Assembly: GCF_000426845.1 (NCBI RefSeq)
Contig: NZ_AUGD01000030.1
Coordinates: forward strand, 1-47,506
Source: Bradyrhizobium sp. in8p8
GTDB lineage: Bacteria > Pseudomonadota > Alphaproteobacteria > Rhizobiales > Xanthobacteraceae
Direction: 5' to 3'
Length of the DNA: 47,506 nucleotides
Every line of letters starts with the position of its first letter. Position 1 is the first letter of the stretch. Positions 14,824-23,603 of this stretch are shown piece after piece. The notes beneath the pieces were generated by a model. It was given only the letters and a program-made list of their open reading frames with translations. It was not told the origin of the DNA and did no database searches. Position numbers and translations under genes: made by a program.

Positions 14824-15225
14824 ATGGACGGCAAGACCCTCGCTCGCGTCGGCGCCATCGTCTTCGTCGCGGTCGCCATCACGGCGACCGCGATCGAGAT
14901 GAACCGCAAGGACGTTTCGACGGACGTCCTCGCGACGCGGGGCCGTCCAGTCACAGCCTTAGATCCACTCACCGCAGAACTGCTTCGCTGTTCCGAGATC
15001 GGCGAGGCCGGCACGCGTGACCCCGGTTGCCTGAAGGCGTGGGCGGAGAACCGGCGCCGCTTCCTCGGCCGGCCGGCACCGGTTTCATCACCGTCGCCGG
15101 TTGCGCCAGCCACGCTGTTTCCAAGCGCGCCCGCGTCGGCCGCTCCCATCCACAAAGACAGTGCGCCAGCGGACGTGACCGGGCCTGCGATGCAGGCCGA
15201 GCCCGCTCAGCCAGAGGTTCGCTGA
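14824..15225 (+). CDS. trbK: Putative entry exclusion protein TrbK-alt
   Basis: 133 aa from ATG at 14824, 10 bases after trbJ. One N-terminal hydrophobic segment (~8-25) is followed by a periplasmic part with DPLTAELLRCSEIGEAG...DPGCLKAWAENRRRFLG (two cysteines), the signature of the TrbK-alt group of Ti/ICE systems. The C-terminal half is Pro/Ala-rich and low in complexity. TrbK proteins are thought to prevent uptake of the same element by a donor cell. No lipobox is evident, unlike RP4 TrbK. trbL begins 1 base after the stop. Confidence 0.88.
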   Translation: MDGKTLARVGAIVFVAVAITATAIEMNRKDVSTDVLATRGRPVTALDPLTAELLRCSEIGEAGTRDPGCLKAWAENRRRFLGRPAPVSSPSPVAPATLFPSAPASAAPIHKDSAPADVTGPAMQAEPAQPEVR

Positions 15226-15226
15226 C

Positions 15227-16582
15227 ATGGGCGGCACCGGTGTCATCGACCATTTCCTCGAGGTCTTCACTCGCTACATCGACGGAGGATTCGGGCTGCT
15301 CGGCGGCGAAGTCGGTTTCATCGCCACCACCTTGATCGTCATCGACGTCACGCTCGCCGCGCTTTTCTGGTCATGGGGCGCCGACGACGACATCATGGCG
15401 AGGCTGGTCAAGAAGACGCTCTTCGTCGGTGTCTTCGCCTACCTGATCTCCAACTGGAACAATCTCGCCCGCATCGTCTTCGAGAGCTTCGCGGGCCTCG
15501 GCCTGAAGGCTTCGGGAACGGGCTTTGCCGTGAGCGATCTCATGCGCCCCGGCAAGGTGGCGCAGACTGGTCTCGATGCCGGCCGGCCGCTGCTCGACTC
15601 CATCTCCAGCCTGATGGGCTACTGGTCGTTCTTCGAGAACTTCATCCAGATCGCCTGCATGTTTTTCGCCTGGGCGCTGGTGCTGCTGGCGTTCTTCATC
15701 CTGGCGATCCAGCTCTTCGTCACCCTGATCGAGTTCAAGCTGACCACGCTCGCCGGCTTCGTCCTCATTCCCTTCGGCCTGTTCGGCAAATCGGCGTTCA
15801 TGGCCGAGCGCGTGCTCGGCAACGTCATCTCCTCCGGCATCAAGGTGCTGGTGCTCGCCGTCATCATCGGCATCGGCTCGACGCTGTTCTCCGAGTTCAC
15901 CTCGGGCTTCAACGGCGCAACGCCATCGATCGACGATGCCATGGCGATCGTGCTTGCCGCGCTGTCGCTGCTTGGTCTCGGCATCTTCGGTCCCGGCATC
16001 GCTAACGGCCTCATCTCCGGTGGCCCGCAGCTCGGCGCCGGCGCGGCCATTGGCACTGGTCTTGCCGCCGGCGGCGTTGTCGCAGCAGGCGCGGCCGCTG
16101 CCGGCGCCGTCGTGACAGGCGGCGCTGCACTTGCTGGCGGCGCTGCCGCCGCCGCGCGTGGCGGTGCAGCCCTCGCCGGTGGCGCCTCCACCGCCTACAG
16201 CCTCGGCGCGGCCGGCCAGGCCGGCGCATCCGGCGTCGCGTCGGGTCTTGGCAGTGTTGCCAGCACCGGCGCGAAGGCGGCCGTCTCACCGCTGAAGCGC
16301 GCAGCCGGTCGTGCCGCCGACAGCCTGAAGCAGAGCTATCAGGCCGGTGGCCAGGCCGCGACGGAGATCGCCACCGGCGCATCCGGTGCTGCGACGACCG
16401 CCACCGCGGAGGCCGCATCTCCCGGAGCTGCGTCTTCCACCAGCGACGGGCCGCCGGCCTGGGCGAAACGCATGAAGCGCTCGCAGCAGATGTCCCATGG
16501 CGTTCAGGCCGCCGCCCACGCCGTGCGTAGCGGCGACAGCCATGGCGGCGGCTCCTCCGTCAACCTCTCCGAAAGCGACTGA
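15227..16582 (+). CDS. trbL: TrbL (VirB6-like) polytopic membrane protein
   Basis: 451 aa. Six or so hydrophobic segments fill residues ~20-270, including the conserved YLISNWNNL region, as in VirB6/TrbL channel proteins that span the inner membrane. The segment ~265-330 is a low-complexity Gly/Ala run, followed by a polar Ala/Ser/Thr-rich cytoplasmic tail. Variable low-complexity tails are usual for this family. The gene lies in canonical order between trbK and trbF with gaps of 1 and 2 bases. Confidence 0.95.
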   Translation: MGGTGVIDHFLEVFTRYIDGGFGLLGGEVGFIATTLIVIDVTLAALFWSWGADDDIMARLVKKTLFVGVFAYLISNWNNLARIVFESFAGLGLKASGTGFAVSDLMRPGKVAQTGLDAGRPLLDSISSLMGYWSFFENFIQIACMFFAWALVLLAFFILAIQLFVTLIEFKLTTLAGFVLIPFGLFGKSAFMAERVLGNVISSGIKVLVLAVIIGIGSTLFSEFTSGFNGATPSIDDAMAIVLAALSLLGLGIFGPGIANGLISGGPQLGAGAAIGTGLAAGGVVAAGAAAAGAVVTGGAALAGGAAAAARGGAALAGGASTAYSLGAAGQAGASGVASGLGSVASTGAKAAVSPLKRAAGRAADSLKQSYQAGGQAATEIATGASGAATTATAEAASPGAASSTSDGPPAWAKRMKRSQQMSHGVQAAAHAVRSGDSHGGGSSVNLSESD

Positions 16583-16584
16583 CC

Positions 16585-17264
16585 ATGTTCAAGCGACCAT
16601 CCACCCACTACGGCAAAGCCCCTCAGCCCGAGACTCCCTATCAGCGCGCCGCTCAGGTCTGGGACGATCGCATCGGCTCCGCCCGCGTGCAGGCCCGTAA
16701 CTGGCGCTACATGGCCTTCGGATCATTGGCCCTCGCGGGCGGCCTTTCGGCCGCGCTGGTCTGGCAGTCCGCCAACGGCTCGATCGTGCCTTGGGTAGTG
16801 CAGGTCGACCGGCTCGGCCAGGCGCAGGCGATCGCGCCGGCGACCGCCGACTATCAGCCAAACGATCCGCAAATCGCCTTCTACCTCGCGCGCTTCATCG
16901 AGCAGGTCCGCTCGATCCCGTCCGACGCCATCATCGTGCGGCAGAACTGGCTGCGCGCCTACGACTTCACGACACAGGGTGGCGCGCTCGCGCTGAACGA
17001 TTATGCGCGCGCCAACGACCCCTTCACCAAGGTCGGCAAGCAGCAGATCGCGATCGAAGTGTCGTCGGTGATCCGCGCCTCGCCGTCGAGCTTCCGCATC
17101 GCCTGGATCGAGCGACGCTATCAGGACGGCTCACTGGCCTCCACCGAACGCTGGTCCGCGATCCTCACCGTCGTCGTGCAGCCCCCACGCGACGCCGACA
17201 CGCTGCGGAAGAACCCACTCGGAATCTACATCAACGCCATCAACTGGTCGAAGGAGCTTGGACA

Positions 17265-17268
<4 letters not shown>
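16585..17268 (+). CDS. trbF: TrbF (VirB8-like) assembly protein
   Basis: 227 aa. A cytoplasmic N-terminus containing PYQRAAQVWDDRIGSARVQARNWR, the family signature, is followed by one membrane segment (~48-66) and a periplasmic VirB8-type domain rich in beta structure, ending in GIYINAINWSKEL. VirB8-type proteins nucleate the transenvelope channel. The stop overlaps trbG as ATGA. Confidence 0.95.
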
Positions 17269-18328
<1,060 letters not shown>

Positions 18329-18332
<4 letters not shown>

Positions 18333-19585
18333 GCGACGAACGCGATCCCGAAAAGGAGGAAGGCCGGACGCCCGGTTCGGCGCCCCAGCCTCAGCCGACC
18401 GACGACGACGCTCGGCCGCTGACCGGCGAGCCGGCCGCGACCATGCGGCTGCGCGCCGAGCCGCCGCGTGTGACCCGCCTGTCCCGCAAGGTGCTGGCCG
18501 GTCTGGGTCTTGCGGCAAGCCTCGGTGTCGGTGGGGCGCTGATCTATGCGCTCCAGACTCGTCACAGCGGCCAGGGTCAGGAGCTTTACTCTACGGACAA
18601 CCGCTCGACACCGGACGGTCTGGCTGGATTGCCGAAGGATTATTCCGGCGTCCCGAAGCTCGGCCCGCCGCTGCCCGGCGACCTCGGTCGCCCGATCCTC
18701 AACGCGCAGAACGGTGGCACAGTGCCGCCGATCGGCGCACCGGCATCAGGTCCGACGGGACCGAGCCCCGAGGAACAGCGCCGGGCGCAGGAACTGGAGG
18801 CGGCTCGGACCGCACGGCTGTTCGCATCCACCGAGACTCGGCCCGCTACGGCTGGAGCTTCGACACAGCCGACTGCGACCGCCACGCCGTCGGCCGATCT
18901 CGCCAGCCTCGGCCTTGCGCCGCAGCCAGCGACACCCTCCGCGCAGGATCGTCAGCTCGCATTCCTCAATCAGACGCCCGACAAGCGCACTGTCTCGCCG
19001 GATCGCGTTGCCGCGCCAGCGTCGAAGAACGTCCTGCAGGCCGGCGCCGTCATCGCGGCCGCGCTCATCACCGGCATCCGCTCCGACCTGCCGGGTCAGA
19101 TCACCGCACAGGTGACGGAGAACATCTATGACAGCCCGACCGGCAAGATCCTGCTTGTGCCACAGGGCACGCGCGTTATCGGCCAGTATGACAGTGGCGT
19201 CGGCTTCGGTCAGAGGCGCATACTTCTCGTCTGGAACCGGCTGATCTTCCCCAATGGCCGCTCCATCGTTCTGGAGCGTCAGCCTGGTGCGGACGCCGAG
19301 GGCTATGCGGGCCTTGAGGATGGCGTCGACTATCACTGGGGCGAACTGTTCAAGGCCGCTGCACTTTCCACGATTCTGAGCATCGGTGCGGAGGCGGGCT
19401 CGTCTGGCCAGGACAGCGATATTGTGCGGGCGCTGCGACAGGGTGCCTCCAATAGCGTCAGTCAAACCGGCCAGCAGATCGTCCAGCGCCAGCTCAACAT
19501 CGCACCGACCCTCACCATCCGGCCAGGCTTGCCCGTCCGCGTCATCGTCACCCGCGATCTCGTTCTCGAACCCTACGGAGGCTGA
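18329..19585 (+). CDS. trbI: TrbI (VirB10-like) transenvelope protein
   Basis: 418 aa from a GTG overlapping the trbG stop. A cytoplasmic N-terminus (~1-50), one membrane helix (~53-72), a Pro-rich periplasmic spacer (~95-215) and a conserved C-terminal VirB10 domain (IYDSPTGKILLVPQGTRVIGQYD onward) are visible. VirB10/TrbI spans both membranes and passes energy from the ATPases to the outer pore. It completes the trbBCDEJKLFGI set, all of which appear intact. Confidence 0.95.
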
Positions 19586-19586
19586 C

Positions 19587-19826
19587 ATGACCAAGCTGAA
19601 ATTGGGAGCGATCGTCGACGACAAACCGGTGAAGGTCACGGTGGAGTTACCGGCAAGCCTGCATCGCGACCTAACGGCCTACGCAGAAATTCTCGGCCGC
19701 GAAGCGAGGCAACCGCCGGCCGATCCCGTTCGCCTCATCGCTCCGATGCTGGAGCGGTTCATAGCCACGGATCGGGGATTTGCGAAAGCGAGGAAGTCAA
19801 AAGAACTGCCGAAACCGTCTGAATGA
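19587..19826 (+). CDS. DUF2274 protein at the end of the trb operon
   Basis: 79 aa from ATG at 19587, 1 base after trbI. The protein KLKLGAI...KVTVELPASLHRDLTAYAEILGRE resembles a small ribbon-helix-helix-like fold and matches the DUF2274 family regularly found after trbI in these ICEs. A DNA-binding or partition-like role is possible but unproven. Its last 68 bases overlap the 3' end of the convergent LysR gene. Confidence 0.9.
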   Translation: MTKLKLGAIVDDKPVKVTVELPASLHRDLTAYAEILGREARQPPADPVRLIAPMLERFIATDRGFAKARKSKELPKPSE

Positions 19827-20718
19827 TTGTGGCGGCAGCCGAGCGCGACATTGAACGCGCAAGACTGAGGAGGCGGCGCCAGGCCGGGTTATCATTCCGC
19901 GGCGACCACACCGCGCAGAACGGCAGAACCTCGCCGGCAAGCTGCCGATAGGCAGTTCCCGGAAACTGAGCCGCCGTCCCGGCCTCGCTCATGACCGTGA
20001 CGCCTTGGCCGATCGCCACAAGCGACAGGAGATTGTCCCTCCCGACGTATTGGGTATCGATTTCTGGGTGACGCCCAAGATCGGCGAGGCGTTGAACCAA
20101 ATAGTCGTGAATTTCCGATCCAGGGGCACCGTCACTTACAATGAATCTCTCGTCCACAAGATCACGCCAGCCAAGCTCCGATTTCTCAGAGAGAGGATGA
20201 TCGCTGGGAAGTACGGCGAATACTCGCTCGGACCAAAGTTGCTCTGTTTCACAGTCCGACCACTGTGTGGTTCCCGTGATAAAAGCCACATCGAGTTGAA
20301 GTCGCCGGATCGAGGCAACGTGATCCGCAGGATCGCCGTCAAAAAATTCGACCCGTACACTTGCATGCTCCTTGCCGTAGGCTCCCAGCAGATCGGACAG
20401 GAATCCAGACGCGAGCGACGAAAAGATGCCGACCTTGATATGCCCCCGCTCGGAGCGACCTATGGCGGCCACATCCTTCGCGCCGCAGTCGATCTGTTGA
20501 AGTGCTTTGCGTGCTCGACGCACAAACTGCTGTCCTGCCAACGTCAGGCAGACGCCGCCGTTGTGCCTCTGAAATAGGGAAGCGCCGAGTTCGTCTTCGA
20601 GATCGCGAACGCGACGGCTGATCGCCGATTCCTGTATTCCCAAGGCCAAGGCCGCCTTTCGGAAGCTGCCATATTCGGCCGCCGCAAGAAAATACCGGAT
20701 CTGGCGGAATTCAAGCAT
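19759..20718 (-). CDS. LysR-family transcriptional regulator of the ICE
   Basis: 319 aa. The N-terminal winged HTH (EFRQIRYFLAAAEYGSFRKAALALGIQESAISRRVRDLEDELGA at 3-47) is typical of LysR regulators; residues ~90-295 form the effector domain. Similar LysR genes adjoin trb clusters of Tn4371-like ICEs and are thought to regulate transfer. The gene runs toward the trb operon and its last ~68 bases overlap the DUF2274 gene antisense, so the two transcripts collide. The C-terminal ~25 residues encoded in the overlap (SSLSQIPDPWL end) may be non-essential. Ligand unknown. Confidence 0.92.
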   Translation of the reverse strand: MLEFRQIRYFLAAAEYGSFRKAALALGIQESAISRRVRDLEDELGASLFQRHNGGVCLTLAGQQFVRRARKALQQIDCGAKDVAAIGRSERGHIKVGIFSSLASGFLSDLLGAYGKEHASVRVEFFDGDPADHVASIRRLQLDVAFITGTTQWSDCETEQLWSERVFAVLPSDHPLSEKSELGWRDLVDERFIVSDGAPGSEIHDYLVQRLADLGRHPEIDTQYVGRDNLLSLVAIGQGVTVMSEAGTAAQFPGTAYRQLAGEVLPFCAVWSPRNDNPAWRRLLSLARSMSRSAAATIIQTVSAVLLTSSLSQIPDPWL

Positions 20719-20919
20719 CGGTCAATTGCGACCGAGATCTATTCGAAATGATTCCTGGCCTCGCGACGGTCCATCGTCCGCTCGTTGCGAGCATCGCTCT
20801 GTAAGCACCATCTACCACGACCATCGCGCCCCGACCGCAGCTAAGGCAAGACCTCCCGATTCTCACCCTAGAATAGACGGCTACAGACGCTCATTGGCCG
20901 ATGATCTTATATAGATTCG

Positions 20920-20935
20920 ATATACCAACGTATCT
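20920..20935. promoter_or_regulatory. TATAC-N4-GTAT palindromic site
   Basis: ATATACCAACGTATCT: inverted repeat with a 4-base spacer and a mismatch in the right arm. It shares 14 of 15 positions (GATATACCA-N-CGTAT) with the site at 29872-29886 and the same spacing as the palindrome at 5056-5069. It lies about 200 bases upstream of the LysR start. Confidence 0.45.
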
Positions 20936-20958
20936 TCGAAATATACCGTGTTCTGAAA

Positions 20959-20968
20959 GGGGGGGGGG
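20959..20968 (+). repeat. G10 homopolymer tract
   Basis: Ten consecutive G in an intergenic region, about 240 bases upstream of the LysR start on the other strand. Tracts of this length can slip in replication and vary in length; an effect on promoter spacing is possible but unproven. It may also be a sequencing-sensitive site. Confidence 0.6.
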
Positions 20969-21030
20969 TGGCACGCCCGCGCAGATCGCGCACCAGTTCG
21001 CGGTGCAGGGGCTCTCCTCTCAGTCGAGAT

Positions 21031-21663
21031 TCAAACGCTCAAACTGTCCGACATTCTAACAAGGTCAATAATCGTCTTGGCCTGCATCTTCTGCATGAGA
21101 TGGCTACGGCGAACCTTCACCGTGATCTCGCTAACATTCAGGTCGGCGGCGATTTGTTTATTGAGGAGGCCCTTTACAACGAGCTTGAAAACGTCTCGTT
21201 CGCCGGGCGTCAATGTCTCCCAACGCGCATTCAAATCCAGCGAACGCGCTTCGCTCTCGCGCCTTCGCCGGTCTTTTTCGATCGCTTGTTGGATAGCATC
21301 CAGCAGGTCTTGGTCGCGAAACGGCTTGGTCAAGAACTCGAAGGCGCCATTCTTGATGGCGTTCACGCCCATCGTGATGTCCCCATGTCCCGTGATGAAT
21401 ATCGTCGGCAGATGAATGCCGTATTCAGGCATTTGCCGATGAAAATCGATCCCGCTTTGTCCGGGCATTCTCACATCGAGCAGCAGGCAGCCGGGCGCGT
21501 CCGGCATGGAGCTTTCCAGAAATTCGGCAACCGAGCTATACGAGCGCACCTGTAGCCCAACGGATGCGAGCAAATCTTCGAGCGCGGCGCGAACGGACCG
21601 ATCGTCATCGATGACATAGACGATGGGCTGCGGCCGCGAATCCGCCGTCGGTTCATTTTTCAT
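21031..21663 (-). CDS. FixJ/NarL-type response regulator (copy 2)
   Basis: 210 aa; the ATG overlaps the kinase stop as ATGA. The receiver has D19-D21, phospho-acceptor D63 in LLDVRMPG, and TKPFRDQDLLDA shared word for word with copy 1. The LuxR/FixJ HTH includes LTPGERDVFKLVVKGLLNKQIAADLNVSEITVKV with an intact VKVRRS. It closes the leftward Mg2+ module and is transcribed with the kinase. Likely targets are the transport genes upstream of it (mgtC, porin, Mg2+ ATPase); this is inferred from location. Confidence 0.93.
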   Translation of the reverse strand: MKNEPTADSRPQPIVYVIDDDRSVRAALEDLLASVGLQVRSYSSVAEFLESSMPDAPGCLLLDVRMPGQSGIDFHRQMPEYGIHLPTIFITGHGDITMGVNAIKNGAFEFLTKPFRDQDLLDAIQQAIEKDRRRRESEARSLDLNARWETLTPGERDVFKLVVKGLLNKQIAADLNVSEITVKVRRSHLMQKMQAKTIIDLVRMSDSLSV

Positions 21664-22727
21664 CAGGCTGCCTCCATGTGGCGCGGCAGGCGCACCTCAA
21701 ATACGGTCCCGCCTCCAGGGACTGGAGCCGCGGAAATCTGTCCGCCATTCGCTTCAACGATCGTCTGACTGATGGTAAGGCCAAGACCCATGCCTCCCTC
21801 TTTCGTCGTCCAGAAGGCGTCAAAGAGGTGCTCACGAGCTCCCGGCGCCAGACCGGTGCCGGAATCGGCCACCGCGAGAACGATCGCATCCCGTCCATCC
21901 TGCGAGGCGGCAATTCGCAGACGACGCTCGGGCAATGCGCGGTCCGACATCGCCTCGGTCGCATTGAGGACGAGATTGCTGATGACCTGCTGGATCTGGA
22001 CCCGATCGGCAAAAACGCGAGGTAGGCCGTCATGCAGGTCCAGTTGCAAGGCGACGCCGCCACGCTCGATCTCGCCGCGCGACAAGGTCGCGATTTCCAT
22101 GACAGCTTCCCTGAGGTCGAATGGTTGTCGGCGCGGCGCCTCGCCCTTCGAAAGGGCGCGAATGCGCGCGATGACCTGGCTTGCCCGGTTGGCATCGCTG
22201 ACGATGCGGTCGAGCGCGAGGCGGGCCTTGTCGAGATTTGGCGGCTCCTGGGCAAGCCATCGGGTGCACGCGCCGCCGCTGGCGACGACGGCAGCCAGGG
22301 GCTGGTTGACTTCGTGCGCGATCGACGCCGACAGTTGACCGAGCGTCGTGACCCGCGCAATTCGCAAAAGCCGATCGCGCGCCTCCAGCGCCTCGGCCTT
22401 CGCAGCCACCATCCTTAAACTGAGATAGGTTGTAACGCCGATCGCAACGATACTAATCCCGGTATTGACGATGCCGACCTCATACGCACCGGAGTGGGTC
22501 AAGAAAAAACTGATCAGGGTCAGCGCGACACAAATGCAAGCGAGGGCCACTACAGCCGTGCCAGACAAGATGCGTGTCGCAACGAGAATGACCGCTGTGT
22601 AGAATACGGCCGCTGCGATGGCGTAGTCCGTGACCGTATCGGCGATAAAAATGCCGGCCATCGCAACGCCCATCGCGATCAACGTCAGCGCCGATCCGGG
22701 ACGTATATCATTGGCGATCTTGAGCAT
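21663..22727 (-). CDS. Membrane sensor histidine kinase (copy 2)
   Basis: 354 aa. Four hydrophobic segments lie within residues ~12-105, with the same pattern as the kinase at 3579-4757 (for example IFIADTVTDYAIAAAVFY here against IFIIDTITPYEISAATFY there). The H-box has H138 in SIAHEVNQPLAA; the N-box NLVLNATEAM and the GMGLGLT segment are intact. The N-terminus is ~38 residues shorter than in copy 1. It is coupled by ATGA to its regulator and lies 90 bases from mgtC. The conserved membrane part without an obvious outer domain suggests a signal within the membrane or a partner protein. Confidence 0.93.
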   Translation of the reverse strand: MLKIANDIRPGSALTLIAMGVAMAGIFIADTVTDYAIAAAVFYTAVILVATRILSGTAVVALACICVALTLISFFLTHSGAYEVGIVNTGISIVAIGVTTYLSLRMVAAKAEALEARDRLLRIARVTTLGQLSASIAHEVNQPLAAVVASGGACTRWLAQEPPNLDKARLALDRIVSDANRASQVIARIRALSKGEAPRRQPFDLREAVMEIATLSRGEIERGGVALQLDLHDGLPRVFADRVQIQQVISNLVLNATEAMSDRALPERRLRIAASQDGRDAIVLAVADSGTGLAPGAREHLFDAFWTTKEGGMGLGLTISQTIVEANGGQISAAPVPGGGTVFEVRLPRHMEAA

Positions 22728-22817
22728 TGTTCACCTTCTCGATCAACTTACCTACTTTCAATATTCTTCCCTGGAGAATCTACTCCGCCGTGTACCTAGA
22801 TAACTATTGCTTCTCGG

Positions 22818-23516
22818 TCACTCGCCTGGCTCGAACCGCCACCGAGCAGATGTTACCAGCGGCTCCAGACTGAGACGACCGATAATCTGTTCCAAAAGGC
22901 GATCCTGCCGAGTGTCGGCTCGCACTGTCGCGCTCACCTGGACTCGGTTTGTGTCCTCGATATTCGTGCTTTCGAGGTCGCGGATGTGCAGCGCACCGGC
23001 GAGATCGCGAAGAAGAAGCGCCCGAACATGCGCCTCAGCCTCTCCATGGCAGATGATGCTGATCGCATATGCGCTGTCCAACGGGCTTGCGGCGAATGAC
23101 TGGCGCTCAACGAGGCGCACGAGCGGGCGCAGAACTGCGTTGACGGCGATGACGAACGTCGTCGCAATCAATGCATGAAAGAAAAATCCGGCCCCACACA
23201 GCGCGCCGATCGCGGCGGAGCACCACAGCGTCGCGGCGGTGTTGAGCCCGCGCACATTCAACCCTTCCTTGAAGATGATGCCGGCGCCCATAAAGCCGAT
23301 GCCGGAAACAATCTGGGCCGCAACGCGCGTCGGGCTCGCCTCGCCGGGGAACAGCCCGGCAAAGAGGACGAAGATGGCCGCGCCGAGCGCGACGAGGGTA
23401 TTGGTTCGCAGCCCGGCCAGGCGCTGGCGCCATTGCCGTTCGAAGCCGATCAAGCCGCCAAGAAGGAATGCGCCCCCGAGCGTGAGTGCGGTGTGGCCAA
23501 GGCTTTGCCAATCCAT
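22818..23516 (-). CDS. mgtC: MgtC/SapB-family membrane protein
   Basis: 232 aa. The hydrophobic N-terminal domain (~10-140) contains the MgtC signature (GGLIGFERQW, RTNTLVALGAA, GIGFMGAGIIFKEG, GLNTAATLWCSAAIG). The cytoplasmic C-terminal domain (~150-232) is ACT-like, as in full-length MgtC. MgtC proteins help bacteria survive low Mg2+ and acid or macrophage conditions, in Salmonella by acting on the F1Fo ATPase. It lies in the leftward block after the porin (87-base gap) and before the kinase (90-base gap). Family is secure; physiological role here is inferred from the nearby Mg2+ ATPase. Confidence 0.93.
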   Translation of the reverse strand: MDWQSLGHTALTLGGAFLLGGLIGFERQWRQRLAGLRTNTLVALGAAIFVLFAGLFPGEASPTRVAAQIVSGIGFMGAGIIFKEGLNVRGLNTAATLWCSAAIGALCGAGFFFHALIATTFVIAVNAVLRPLVRLVERQSFAASPLDSAYAISIICHGEAEAHVRALLLRDLAGALHIRDLESTNIEDTNRVQVSATVRADTRQDRLLEQIIGRLSLEPLVTSARWRFEPGE

Positions 23517-23603
23517 CTGAATGTGTTCCCATCTCGTTGCGTCGGTCGCGCCCTCCCGAGGCGCAAGCCCGCGCTATTGCTGGAATTGCCACTCCACTCG
23601 CTG

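Larger units (their letters stand above)
20719..21030. other. AT-rich intergenic region between LysR and response regulator
   Basis: 312 bases without a gene. It is markedly AT-rich around 20900-20950, contains ATATAC-type motifs and a G10 tract (20959-20968), and lies upstream of the LysR gene, so it should hold that gene's promoter. It also marks the junction between the transfer module and the Mg2+ cargo module. Confidence 0.6.

Noticed and set aside
13989..15155. 388-codon minus-strand frame across trbJ and trbK
   Set aside because: Low-complexity Arg/Ala/Leu-rich antisense frame over two well-supported genes.
16791..17264. Upstream extension of the trbG frame
   Set aside because: It is a shadow of trbF in another frame; trbG proper begins at 17265 with a signal peptide and lipobox.
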